From Centroberyx gerrardi (taxonomy: Eukaryota > Chordata > Actinopteri > Beryciformes > Berycidae), in assembly GCF_048128805.1 (NCBI RefSeq), contig NC_136010.1, positions 13,736,480 to 13,800,479 on the forward strand: a stretch of DNA of 64,000 nucleotides, written 5' to 3'. The notes below the pieces were generated by a model. The model ran no database searches, was not told the origin of the DNA, and saw only the letters and a program-made list of their open reading frames with translations. The position numbers and the translations under genes were made by a program. Below, piece after piece: positions 37,001 through 60,944 of the stretch (position 1 is its first letter; each line of letters starts with the position of its first letter).

Positions 37001-39465
37001 AAGACTAAATTTAACTGAACTGGAATTGTGATAATGAATAGTGTAGAACTAACAGATTGGCATAATAAATTAAGAGGATTAAATGTCATTCATATCTGTT
37101 GTTATCTTGATGTTACCTTGTAGTTATTATGCAGTAGGTTTGTGTTCCAGCTCTCTGAAGGAAAGAATATAGTCCACTGTGTTGAATGGTTGTGTGTGTG
37201 TGTTGCCTGACAGGCATGCTGACCTTGGAGGAGTTCAGGCGTGTGTATGACGTGTCCCAGCGCCCTGGACAACACCGCAGCGGGACACTCCAGGGTCAGG
37301 TCAAACGGAGGAGCAAACACACATGGCTTTACCAAGGCCCGGGATCACACCAAGTGCTACACACACTCAGGAACAGGTAACTACGCATGGGTTCACGTCG
37401 ACATGCTCTCAGTAACCCACACACTCGTAATTGGTAATATAAATGTCTTTGTCGTCTTGTGTTCTCTCTTACTCAGAGTGACCCGTCTGACACGTCTGCC
37501 TTCTCCGCTGGTTGAGCTGAGCGAGCCACTGCAGGTGATTCGCTACGAGCATGGAGGCTTCAGTAATGCCCACCATGATAGCAGCCCCACCCACTCAGAG
37601 ACTACCTGCGCACACACACGACTAGCGGGAAACACATCTGCACTCTCGGAGATCACTTGCAGGTGTGTGTGTGTGTGATTTGTATTTTTTGTTTTAGTTT
37701 AGTAGTCGGTTTTGGTTCAGTTAACAGTTTTTGATAAGAAACATTTTAGTTTTTATTTAATTTAAGTTTAGTCTTTCATATTTTTTTTACATGGACAAGC
37801 TTAATTATCTCTGAATTAGGCTAGTTTTTTTATTTGGTCACTGTCTACACACTGCTGAAATTTTACATTAGAATGACCATAATGTGTATAAATGTCTTAT
37901 TCACTGGTCTCATTCATCTGTAGGTTTACTCATTTTGGCTTAGTGGTTGGATAGTGGTTTACATTTTTTGTTTCATGTTGTTTCTGTTTTTAGGCCCAAC
38001 TATAACAATGTTGTTGTTGTTATAGTTACATTTTGCATTTGGCAGATATCAAATATCACTGCCAAACTAGTGTCATTAGCTTTCTAACAGAGTGCAGGTG
38101 CATAAAACCAGTTAATGTCCCTTTGTTTGTAGAATGGTAAGACATTTTTTTCACACAAGTTATCTGTATTCTTCTCTCCTCTTCCTTTTTCATCGCAGGT
38201 ATCTTACTGTGTTATTCTACCTCAACTCTGTAGAGGAGGGTGGTGAGACAACCTTTCCTGTGGCAGACAATCGCACCTATGAGGAGGAGGTGAGTGTGTG
38301 TGCTCACAGCCCAGGTCATGAACCAGCAAGTGTTTTTTGTTTCACCACTGTGCCATTGTGAAATGATGTCAAATACACATGCCCTGAATGCTGCTGATAA
38401 CACGCAGACAGTGCTGACCCTTGACAAGGAATCTGATACCTAAACGAATATCAAGTTCCAAAACAAAAGATTAGACGCAGGCTGTTTACGGTTTTGTGTT
38501 GTAGGCACTGGTCCAGGATGGAGTTGATCTGACAGACACCCAGGAGACATGTGGCAGAGGGAACCTGAGGGTGAACCCCACAGTTGGGACGGCTCTCCTC
38601 TGGTACAACCACCTCTCTGATGGTAGAGGTAAGGACGGGAGGTTTTACCTGTACCCTTTTCACACACGCGACCCGGGAAAGTTACGGTATGTTTATCTGA
38701 GTCCATCCTGTGTAGGAGCCAATCACAGTCAAGTGAACTTCCTACACGGGAAAGTCCTGTGTCATTACCATTTACCAGACCCTCAACAGACCCAAGCACG
38801 CAAGTGTACTTTGGTAATCGACACTCTTCTGTGGCGCTGTCACCTTATAACAGGGGTGCAAAAGAAAAACGAAAATCACCTTTCAGCGATGTCCGCGGTT
38901 TTGACCCGCGTGAATCATGTAAATTCTATGAGAAAATAATTTGAGGCTAAGGGGATCTGTTACAGGCTAAGGGGATCTGCTACAGAATTGAGAAATCCAT
39001 AAATAAATAAAGCACGTCAGATGATCTTATCAGAAACATAGCCATCATCTTTACCAGCTGGAAGGAGGAGTCGTCAATATTAAGTGTTGTATGAAGTGTT
39101 CGGTTTTTGCTGTCTGTCCTTTGTCCTTCTCTCCCCATTCTTCCTTTCTCCACATTTTCTTTCACTCCGTCTCTCCACACTCCATTATGTTTACTGTCAC
39201 AAAAAAATCCTCCTCCTCACTCTCACTCACTGTTTATCTTCTTCTCCCAGGTTGGATGGGTGAGCTAGATGAGTACTCCCTCCACGGAGACTGCCCAGTC
39301 AGCCGTGGGGTTAAGTGGGTGGCCAACAGCTGGGTTAACGTGGACCCAGACCACCAACAGCAGGCCCGCTACCAGAGACTAGTGACCCACAGGAAGCAGG
39401 CTGAGTCAGGCATGGAGGAGCAGTACCACCCTCTCTCTCACAGTGACCTCCACCAAGACCTATAG
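28065..39465 (+). CDS. p4htm: Transmembrane prolyl 4-hydroxylase (P4H-TM), complete
   Basis: P4HTM is an ER membrane Fe(II)/2-oxoglutarate dioxygenase that hydroxylates proline and modulates HIF-alpha. Nine exons: 28065-28442, 29194-29275, 35055-35251, 35422-35512, 37214-37376, 37477-37662, 38199-38289, 38505-38628, 39251-39465; 508 residues (human 502). Seen: short cytosolic tail, signal anchor at about 48-71 ([20 protein letters not shown]), [13 protein letters not shown]-hand loop [12 protein letters not shown] (208-219), and the dioxygenase core with iron ligands His336-x-Asp338 and distal His449, and Lys459 (RGVKW) for 2-oxoglutarate. Hallmarks [12 protein letters not shown] and [12 protein letters not shown] match the family. 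The second EF-hand is degenerate. The start at 28065 (M-M-G-D) follows an acceptor and overlaps the stop of a two-codon uORF. Intron 2 hosts szl on the other strand. Confidence 0.95.
28710..29155 (-). mobile_element. 5'-truncated L2-type LINE, 3' end
   Basis: On the minus strand the sequence encodes [20 protein letters not shown] and then [16 protein letters not shown] followed by a stop, the typical C-terminus of L2/CR1-clade reverse transcriptases. A short 3'UTR and an (AAT)n microsatellite tail at about 28707-28735 complete the 3' end. The rest of the LINE is missing. It lies in p4htm intron 1, antisense to p4htm. Confidence 0.75.
29670..29675 (-). terminator. szl: Probable szl polyadenylation signal (ATTAAA)
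   Basis: ATTAAA on the minus strand, 52 nt after the szl stop codon, the first recognisable signal downstream. Its variant form and the short 3'UTR leave some doubt. Confidence 0.4.
29727..32002 (-). CDS. szl: Sizzled, secreted frizzled-related inhibitor, complete and nested in p4htm intron 2
   Basis: Sizzled is a secreted sFRP relative that inhibits Tolloid/BMP1 proteases, stabilising Chordin and limiting BMP signalling in dorsoventral patterning. Four exons: 32002-31422, 30584-30409, 30326-30240, 30046-29727; 387 residues. Seen: signal peptide with LLFLLLLAG (about 20-28), an unusual Arg/Ala/Glu/Gly-rich stretch (about 38-127), a frizzled CRD from Cys128 ([53 protein letters not shown]) with the ten CRD cysteines plus one extra, then a netrin-like domain from [14 protein letters not shown] to RKWKHHRC. 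The ending and MPNLLGHES match sizzled better than sFRP1/2/5. The ATG at 32002 is the first after a TATA box. Known sizzled proteins are near 280 residues; the excess lies mainly before the CRD. Confidence 0.9.
32104..32111 (-). promoter_or_regulatory. szl: szl TATA box
   Basis: TATAAATA on the minus strand, about 100 nt before the szl ATG, with no ATG in the predicted leader. A TATA promoter fits a sharply regulated embryonic gene. I did not identify a convincing Smad (BMP) element nearby. Confidence 0.65.
32220..35054. other. p4htm intron 2, part upstream of szl
   Basis: No exon recognised. It may hold szl regulatory DNA near 32110-32600. It contains a GA-rich run at about 32820-32865, a T-rich tract at about 33856-33880 and the hairpin at 34810-34869. 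Confidence 0.5.
34810..34869 (+). ncRNA. Near-perfect 26-bp hairpin, candidate structured RNA
   Basis: The left arm 34810-34835 pairs with the right arm 34844-34869 around the 8-nt loop AGGCTTAC. All 26 positions pair in a plus-strand transcript, one as G-U; the opposite strand would have an A-C mismatch. It lies in p4htm intron 2 on the sense strand. It could be a miRNA-like stem or a small foldback MITE; the sequence alone does not decide. Confidence 0.35.
35713..36490. mobile_element. Foldback MITE with about 300-bp inverted arms
   Basis: The left edge reads CCAGCAGAGATTGTATCTGA and the right edge its near reverse complement (CAATCTCTGCTGG). Similarity continues inward through TTGTCATGCTCAT and GAACTGTTGAATT to about 36040 and 36150. 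The centre holds a separate perfect 16-bp stem at 36110-36147. No coding frame. It lies in p4htm intron 4. Confidence 0.7.
36110..36147. repeat. Perfect 16-bp hairpin at the centre of the foldback element
   Basis: CATATGCTCTCTGATG (36110-36125), loop CCACCA, then its exact reverse complement (36132-36147). It sits at the symmetry centre of the larger inverted repeat. Confidence 0.85.
36500..37213. other. Remainder of p4htm intron 4
   Basis: C-rich and G-rich stretches at about 36700-36960, otherwise unremarkable. No exon seen. Confidence 0.5.
38942..38986 (+). repeat. Short tandem duplication in p4htm intron 8
   Basis: GGCTAAGGGGATCTG occurs twice in direct succession with nearly identical flanks. 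No known function. Confidence 0.7.
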
Positions 39466-40497
39466 CCAGGCCTACAGAGATTTTGATAAAGAGAAAAAGC
39501 TACCTTCATTAAAACTGAGTCAATCTTGCATCACAATCTCTCAAGCCAATGAGGCCCGGCAGGCCTTTCCAGAACATCAAATGCTGTAGTCAAACTGAAA
39601 TTTGCACATCGGTACTCAAAATAGCATCCCAGAAATATTTTCCTATCATTTAATCTGTCTTGCATCATAATATGTCCGTCAAGTCACTGCTAGGATATCA
39701 CAGCTAACACTGAGGTCACTCTCATGGGGCAATTTTTGTGAATTTAAACAGGGAATTGCGGTGGGTAGATGCATTGGTTTCCTCACAATTAATTTAAAAT
39801 CTAGAAATATCAAGGAGGTATGAATTTAATAATTTCTGCTAATAAGAGTGAATGCCATCCTCTGTCATGTCACGCCTTAAAGAAAATATCACTTATTCAG
39901 AATAGTAAGAAATCTATAGCTACTAGGTTCTGAGTTTGAAAAGATGCAAACGTGTCTGAGCGATAAGCCTGCTTAGCTGCCTTCCATTTAGGTTTATTAG
40001 AGATCTACCCCTGTTGCAGGTCAGTGTTATTTTATTTGGCAGAATTGAAGCATTCTGTTATGAGCCATATCACAATATTCATCTGTGAATGTCTTCCTGA
40101 GGGAAATTTTGTGAGATCTTCTATGTCTGTTCTGTTCTTCAGTTTTGGTTCCAATGCTCTGAGCTTTTTTCATGAACTGTTATTTAATATGGGTTTGCCA
40201 GACCTAAACCAAATCCAAGACTATCCTAGACCGGACTAAGTCGATTTGGATTGTCACACTGGATGTGGGAAGCCAGTCCTTCAGGTGTAATTCAAACTTA
40301 GGTCTTTGGTTTTCCAATGTTTGCGTTACTTTCCTCATAACTCAAAGACAAGTATTTTTTGTCTGTGTGTATTTATTTGGGTGTTATTTATTGCGAATAT
40401 TTGGTAATTTAAATTAATAGAATGCATATTTATTACAGCTTGATGTTGCACTGAATCTATCACTATATTTTACTGTATATATTCTGTGTTATGAAAT

Positions 40498-40503
40498 ATT
40501 AAA
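40498..40503 (+). terminator. p4htm: p4htm polyadenylation signal (ATTAAA)
   Basis: ATTAAA about 1.03 kb after the stop codon, in an AT-rich tail followed by a GT/T-rich stretch. A plausible 3' end; the 3'UTR would be 39466 to about 40520. Confidence 0.5.
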
Positions 40504-41601
40504 AAATGTTTTATTAGCAGCCTTGCGAGTGTGACATTCATTCATGAGATTTTAGGTTAAAAAGCCTGCAGGCTGGACATGGCTAATGTCCACTAGATGT
40601 CGCCTAATGTTAACTAAAACACCCAAATCCCCTTTATAAAGTAACTACAACCTATGGGCTAGTTCACAAATAGTTTTATGTTATGTGCCAAACTTACTGT
40701 GTGTTGGTTGATAAGGACCATGTGACTAAGCATAAGAAGAAGCCCGTAGCTTACATCAAACACACTAGTCTATAGCAGATGAGTTTATGAAATAATTAAT
40801 CTAAAAAAAATGTACAGAATGGAACATACTAGAAAAAATACCGCAAGAGCGTATTTTGCCGGAAAAAAGGTGAAAGGAAAATACTACCGAATGTTGGAAA
40901 GTTGTGTCTTTGTTCTTCTACAGGCCTATTGTATCATCATCATCGTCATCGTCGTCATTAACCCCACCAACGCATGCCAAAAGCCAAAGTGGCAAGCTCA
41001 TCCTACAGGCTGTGACAAATGTTACTTACGGTATTATGAAAGGTCAGCGCTGAGGCCGGTGCTAATACTCAGAAATCCTCGGCACATTGTGGCATCTGCT
41101 CATCCTTACAGTACTTACGTAGGTCTCAATAGCTTTCAGTCACATTTCTGGCGAGTAGAAATTATTTTTAATTACAAGAAGTTTGAGCTACACCTGTGTG
41201 TATGTTGTTGTACCATCAAATACACAAAAGCGCCTTCTATTTCTCTCTTTAGCTTTTATTTCTTTTCCTAGCACTTCACTATTACATGATCGGTCAAGGG
41301 TCGCAGGAAATGTCATTGTAAGGTCACTAAACACCTGACTCTCACGCTCTTTAATATTGGCTGCCTGCCTTGTAATTGAAACTGTTATGTTTAGAGCGCC
41401 ACCTACTGAAAGTGCCTGAAAAAGTATTTCTAACCTTGATTTATCCAGAGAAAGTCAACTGATTTGCTCAAGGGAGCCTTGACACTAGGCTAGTTGTTGA
41501 GGGAGGCAAGAGAGTTACTCATTCATTTTCCCCACCCACATTTTTCCAGTGATGCGAAATGGCAACCTCTGGTCAGCAGGCCGCCTCTCTAACCTCCAGA
41601 C

Positions 41602-41908
41602 CAGAAATCTTCAAACTTTTTCATGACAAGGACCCCCTAAGAGACGTTTAGCCCACAGACCTCCACTTGATAATGGTTTTATTCCCAGGGAAACATCATC
41701 TGATAAAATATGTGTTGTCTGTCCATAGCCCTGCTGTTGGTGAGGAGATAATAGTAAAACCTTTAATGGTGTAGTCACTCTCACGGATTGTCTCATAAAG
41801 TAACAGAGAAAATAAACTAATATTCCAATAACATATTTTGTTGCGGACCCCCTGGAGCCGCCTCAAGGACCCCTGGGGGTCACTGGACCTCAATTTGGGA
41901 ACCCTCTG
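41602..41908. mobile_element. hAT-like MITE relative
   Basis: The left end CAGAAATCTTCAAACTTTTT and right end TTTGGGAACCCTCTG are imperfect inverted termini. The internal GGACCCC motifs match the elements at 8849 and 26637. A target duplication is not clear. Confidence 0.5.
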
Positions 41909-42137
41909 TCCTATTCCCCCAATGTCCCCCAATTCCTTCGTCCCCAACGCAGAGCAAATAAGCAGAGCAATACAGCATCAGATACTCTGGGCATTTCTCT
42001 GCAGTTTGTGTGATTTCAGGTCAAGGGCGTCTGCAGTCTACCCATCCTTGTAAATCTATTGCTTTCTACTGTGCGTGGTGAGTGGATTCCTGACTTGTGC
42101 TGCTGATGCTGTGCACACCGCACTTGGCTCGGATCAG

Positions 42138-42142
42138 CCAAT
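42138..42142 (+). promoter_or_regulatory. slc6a8: CCAAT box, putative slc6a8 promoter
   Basis: GATCAGCCAATCACATTG is a near-ideal NF-Y site, followed by a GC-rich stretch (GAGGAGGCGGGG). It lies about 610 nt before the slc6a8 ATG. Assignment to slc6a8 is by position. Confidence 0.45.
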
Positions 42143-42384
42143 CACATTGCTGCGTGGCACGAGGAGGCGGGGGGAGCGTCTGACACCGCTAACGGACCGG
42201 GGGACTCGAGCCAGAAGCAGATCACATTCTCCGTCTGCCTCACACACCCCGGTGAAGGACCTAACCGACACACGGCATCACGTAGGTTATTGGACTTCTG
42301 ACTAGACAATTAAGGAACACCTAAACCCCCTTAGGCGTACTATCATTTTCATTTAACTGTCATCCATGAGATTCTTCAGGCTTA

Positions 42385-42464
42385 CCTTCAAGTGCTTCGT
42401 CGACTGCTTTTGAATCCCCCCTCTCAACGTCTGAACTGACCGCGGCGCTTTGTACATATTCCAT
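42385..42464 (-). CDS. Candidate divergent first coding exon, unknown protein
   Basis: On the minus strand an ATG at 42464 opens MEYVQSAAVSSDVERGDSKA followed by VDEALE and a G that precedes a strong GTAAGC donor (42384-42379). Composition is coding-like, but I do not recognise it and no convincing second exon was found. If real it would be transcribed divergently from within the slc6a8 5' region. It may equally be a chance ORF in slc6a8 5'UTR DNA. Confidence 0.3.
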
Positions 42465-42751
42465 CTCTTGTTGAGGGTTTCCAACGCGTGAAAATCACAA
42501 AACGACGATTTTTTAAAATATCAAGAAGGTGAAATAACAAACCTAGAGAATCAAAGAGAGAACTGGACAGCTGCGACTAGCTAACTACACCTCTGTGAGA
42601 CCCACTGGTTACCTTGTTAGCTAGGCACGTTAATATTAGCCAACAGCAGCGCTTGGCTAAACCCACACAACCGGCTTGCTTTTTTTTTTTTTAAACCCAA
42701 ATACCGGTATCGAAATAATAAAAAATATTTTTGTGCCGCTATCCAAACAAT

Positions 42752-56240
<13,489 letters not shown>

Positions 56241-56289
56241 TGAGCTGAGCCCTACAGAACACAGAGCCAAGGTCGCCCTCATACATCAG

Positions 56290-56321
<32 letters not shown>

Positions 56322-57242
56322 AAACACTGAAAATACATGCACACACCACACTGGCCTGGTAAGAGAATAACGGAGATCAATCACACACCCGCACACTCTC
56401 ACAGCTGTGGAAAAGCCCTGGACAAATGGACCAAAGATGAGACGAAGAACTGAAACACACACACACCCGTACAATCAACACAGGCTGACATTCCCTCTGC
56501 TCTGCTTTCTGACTCTCTACCTCGCTGTCTCTCCCCTCTCTCTCTCTCTGCTCCCTGCCTTAGTGCCGTCCCGTCCTGTCTCGTCCTGTGAGTGTGATGT
56601 GGTGTCCAGTGTAGCTGCAATATCTTCCCTTCTCTCGCCTCTCTCTCTCTCTGCCTGGGTTTCTTCCTTGCCCAGCCTCAACCATCTCAACCCATCATGC
56701 CATTTGGTGCTGAATGAACGTAAATTTAAAAGATTCTTTCTAAACGAAAGACCTCATGTCAACTGATAATGCCAGGGTTTGAGTGTGTGTGTGCATGTGC
56801 GTATGCCTGTGTATCTTTGTGTGTGTATGTATGTGTGTGTGTGTGTGTGTGTGTGTATGTATACACCTTGTGCGTGCGTCTGAGACGGCGTGTCTGTTGC
56901 AGCATGGTAGTGGTGTCTTATCTTACTCTTCATTTAACATTACCTTTGGCCACTGTTTTCTACCAACTGTATTCTCCTCGTTGTATTGACTGTACAAAAA
57001 TAACTTCCATTTGTAAAATTCAAAAAAGACAATGCATCACCACTTCCAGTTGTGTGTTATTAACTAACTTAAGTATCCAGTGTATTGTAGGGGTCTGTGA
57101 ATCAGTGTTAACAATATTGGGAGGGGATGATGATCAGTATTTCCACCTTAAGAGGAGAGAAACTTCAACTGAATGGTGAAGGAAAGAAGGAGACAGAGTT
57201 GTGGGGAGGGGAGAGAGAACGATACCATGTCAAGAAAGAAGC

Positions 57243-57248
57243 AATAAA
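57243..57248 (+). terminator. slc6a8: slc6a8 polyadenylation signal (AATAAA)
   Basis: Canonical AATAAA about 1.0 kb after the slc6a8 stop. The intervening 3'UTR contains CA and GT microsatellites (about 56289-56322 and 56835-56858). Confidence 0.75.
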
Positions 57249-57287
57249 TGACAAGATGGAGATGAAAACTATGTGTTGTCATGGCTC

Positions 57288-57293
57288 TTTATT
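57288..57293 (-). terminator. slc26a6: Probable slc26a6 polyadenylation signal (AATAAA)
   Basis: Minus-strand AATAAA only 40 bp from the slc6a8 signal on the other strand. It would give slc26a6 a 3'UTR of about 1.3 kb. Other T-rich sites in 57300-58600 could be used instead. Confidence 0.5.
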
Positions 57294-58277
57294 TACATGA
57301 ACTAAAACTAAAACTACAGGCATAAACTATAGATATTTACAGATAGTATCGTGGTTCAATCACCTCAAAACAACTAAAATGTTATATTTCTGCACTTATA
57401 TAAATATAAAACCCAAGTTTCATAGTTAAAGAGTGGTGTAATCAGGCTTTATAAAGCTGTTGTAGAAAAGCCTATATTTTGCTTTTGGAGGTGTGTTCAG
57501 TCGGTGAGAACAACACACACTGACAAACAGGAAATGTGTGTTTTCCATAATTTATAACACTTGATATTGTTTACAATGGAGTGTTCAAAGACGAAGAAAC
57601 AAATAATAGAGATTCCCTGGCAAATCAAACGAAGCCCAGCCTCAGTTTATTGTAATGGCAGATTTCAATTAATTCACTCCTGAAACTCGCAAAATTTTGC
57701 AGTAGAAAATAAAACAATGTTCAAAGTCCCATATAGTATATATTGGGATAGTAAGAGTTCTGACACCTGACAGATAAGTTATGACAGCAGATGATCCTTT
57801 GAGACTGGATCGACTGAAATAGAAGGGAGCCTAGCGAGATGTCAGAGGCATCAGAGATGTGTGAATAGCAACTATAAATACACACAAGCTGGGTGTTTAA
57901 AAGCTGTTGCTCTTTTCAAACATCAGCCCTAGTACACAATATATGCTGTTCATTCTTGTAGGCTGTCAGAGTGAATGAGAGGAAATGGGATGATAAGGAG
58001 GATTACTTTCCCCTCCTGGGGGGGGGGGGTACATGGCCCAGCCATATCAGGTGAATGACAAATATTTACATTTTAAGTGATTCATTCTATAAGATGTTTT
58101 GTTTCCCCTCACTGAAAGTAACAGGATGGCTCATTGGCTCAAGAGAGAACAGAATATAGATTGATAGACACAAACGCACCTCTTGGCCCATCTGCTCACA
58201 ACAACACCTCGTGCATATGAGTCTCAGTTTCCCCTTACAGTCAACCTCTCACTCCCTCTCTACTCTCTCCCACAGGC

Positions 58278-58432
58278 TATAAATACAGACTCCTATTAGT
58301 CCAGTGCTACATTCTCCCACTCAACCCCCCCTTCTCTGTCTCTCACACACACCACAGAGCAAGAGAGCTGCAGTGACGTATTGCTGGCTATCTCATTAGA
58401 CGATATCATAAAAAGCCTGTTGCCAAAGCAAC
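58278..58432. promoter_or_regulatory. Cluster of TATA, CRE-like and X-box motifs
   Basis: TATAAATA at 58278-58285 (plus), TGACGTA at 58374-58380 and the palindromic GTTGCCAAAGCAAC at 58419-58432, a perfect RFX X-box. They fall within the predicted slc26a6 3'UTR. Each motif is clear; joint function is inference. Confidence 0.35.
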
Positions 58433-58606
58433 GGCTCCCTATATCTCTATGGCAACCGGCCGCCATGTCATCGCTGGTGCATTCTCCCCCAGTGAAGGGG
58501 GAGGAGACAAGGACATCCAATAGGGAGCGAGGGAACAGCCAGCAGGTCTGAGAGGAGGAGGAGGAGGAGGAAGATGGGAGAGGAGGGACGGTCTGACCCC
58601 TGTTGG

Positions 58607-58633
58607 TCACATCTTGGTGATGCAGGAAATGTC
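58607..58633 (-). CDS. slc26a6: Predicted 9-codon last exon of slc26a6 (PDZ-ligand tail)
   Basis: After exon 58917-58772 (phase 0, donor GTGAGC) an acceptor TTCTTTAG leads to DISCITKM and a TGA. T-K-M fits a class I PDZ ligand, and human SLC26A6 also ends in a T-x-hydrophobic PDZ motif. Without this splice the frame would end two codons into the intron (V-S-stop at 58763). Confidence 0.6.
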   Translation of the reverse strand, partial: DISCITKM

Positions 58634-58929
58634 CTAAAGAAATGAGGAGATTCAGGACTGAGGATTGGGAAATTTGTGAATGTGTGACTGAACATGTCAA
58701 TGAAAAGTGCTGATTAAAGCTGAGGGATCTCTTGAGATCTGTGTTGAATATGCATAGTGTGATCAGCTCACCAGCACACAGTTATAGCTAGTCGTGTCCG
58801 TCGGGCGCTGCTTCTTGAGAATATGGAGCACTGCATCATGAATGGTGGCAAACAGCCTGCTCTTCGGGATGGACTCCGAGAAGAAACCTGCTGTTTCCAA
58901 CTGCTCCACTACACAGGCTAGTGTTTGAC

Positions 58930-58960
<31 letters not shown>

Positions 58961-60904
58961 ACGCACACACACACGTAGACGACACATGCATGCAGAGAGA
59001 GACTTATTATTTATGAATGCATGACCAGAGGAAGAGATGCTATGATTACAGCAATAAATATTTATGTGTTGGGGTTCTTTAATACAGGGTCAGTATTCGT
59101 CCCACAGGGAACAGTGTGGCGCCACCGAGGCCAGGGCCTTGACGCAGCTATTATCAAAGCTTCAGTGCCTTGACTGCATTAAGGACATTGATGGTCTCTG
59201 TTGTGTCTGGTGTGCCGTCTCTCAAGGGCGGAAGGAACTTACAGTTGCTCTTGTTACTGTAACTGGATAGATTTTTTCTGTAATTGTACTTTTTTGAGTA
59301 TTTTTAAATCAGTAATTGCACTTTTACTCAAATGTGTTTTGATTGAAGTACTGCATTTTAAATCACATCCATTAAAGAGTACAAATTTTGTAGGCTCTCT
59401 ATAAACTGACCAGTAAACTGGCCAAATGTGGAGCCATTCACAGTGAACGGTCAGTCAGTCGAGAAGACGACAGTAATCTGGCTTTACTTTATTTTGTAAT
59501 ATTTTCTCCCAATTAAAAGAATCTAGTTTGAAATCTGTCCCCTTGGCTTTTTACAATATCATATATAATAATGTTTTCTTTTGTAAAAGTAACTTGGCTT
59601 TTACTCTGAGCGCATTTTAAATGAGCTACTTTTACTTTTTTACTTAAGTAGATTTTTACACCAGTACTTTTACGTCTACTAAAGTAAAATTCCAACAAAG
59701 TAACAGTACTTCTACTTGAGTAGGACATTTTGGTACTTGTTCCACCACTGCTCTTTCTGCCACTCACCTTGGCAGCCTGCTAGATAGACGTCCACATCAA
59801 TCTCTCCAAAGTCTCTGAATATCTGCGGTGGGGAAAGTTGCAAAAAGAAAAAAACTATGAGATGTGAATTTGTGTTTTTTCTCTTCTATCCTTTCAAGCA
59901 TTTTTTTCTATGTGAGCAAGCATGCTCTCCCTGGTCATATATTCATCCCAACACTCAATGTTAAAAGAAAGTGGTGATAACTGGTCAACCACCAACTGAA
60001 GGGACTAAAATCTCTTGTACTCTGCTCTAATTTGCTCTCATTACAGAATATGCACATTCTCTTGACACTTTCTACATTCACATATGTTGTCAACACACTC
60101 ACAAATCGTGGCACACACATACAGTGAACAGACAGACAAGACCTACATTTTTCAGGGTCTTCACAGTGACTGTGTCCACAAAGCTGGTTGTGGAGAGGTC
60201 CAAGACAATGCTGTGTGTGCCTAATCCGCAGCCCCTTCCCTCCTCCCCGTCGCCACTGTGAGACGTCTGGGTGGTGTTGTCATCACCGTGGCAACCCGTC
60301 TCCGAGTCCGAGTCTGACGTGCTCGCGTCATGCTGGTAAGCCCAGTTTACCTGGCCCTTGATGTGGCCGTTGGCAGGGGTCTCAGTCAGAGTCATGACCA
60401 TACCGTTCCCCTGGCTCTGGGCGTTCATGCCTGCAGAGAGCTTCTCCTCATTCAGCTCCTTCCACTGGTTCTTCTCTGGCTCCTTCAGGGAGAATTTGCC
60501 ATTGGACAAGTGGCCGTTCAGGTCTCTCTGGCAAAAAGTTGGAAAAAGTTGAAGTTCAAATAACGTATAGTGGCTTCTCATTTGAAATTCAATGACTGAT
60601 GATCGTATCTCAGAAGAATTAGTATGACTTTAGGTATCTGTGAATGTGTTGTATGGGACATCCTACTTGTTTCTTTGCCTCCTTTTTAGCTTTCTTTTTC
60701 TCTTTCTCCTGTTGACGCTTCTGCTTCGCGTCTCGTTTCTTCTTCTTTGTCAGCAGCTTCCCCATTTCAATTCCACTCTGCACAAAGACCGGAGCGAGAG
60801 ATAAGAGACAAGAGAAAGTGAGACGAGCGAGGAAGATAATGAAAGTAATTAAGGGTGTTGTAGACAGCAGATAGGGATTACATCTTGTAATCAAATTCCT
60901 GCGT

Positions 60905-60944
<40 letters not shown>

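Larger units (their letters stand above)
40530..42384. other. Intergenic region between p4htm and slc6a8
   Basis: Holds a frame at 40810-41271 (starting MYRMEHTRKNT) with no family similarity, the hAT-like element at 41602-41908, and a CCAAT box at 42138-42142 in a GC-rich setting likely to belong to the slc6a8 promoter. No confirmed gene. Confidence 0.5.

Noticed and set aside
40900..41110. Minus-strand segments with GTAAGT donors as further exons of the 42464 candidate
   Set aside because: Phase-compatible joins give only very short peptides, one with an Asp run from a trinucleotide repeat; no family match.
40810..41271. 153-codon plus-strand frame between p4htm and slc6a8
   Set aside because: No recognisable family, an Ile/Val run from a CAT/CGT repeat and no promoter or polyA context. 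Probably chance.
58296..58700. 134-codon minus-strand frame downstream of the slc26a6 STAS exons
   Set aside because: Only the short DISCITKM segment, in another frame, has splice support. The long frame is driven by a GAG/CTC repeat and lies in 3'UTR.
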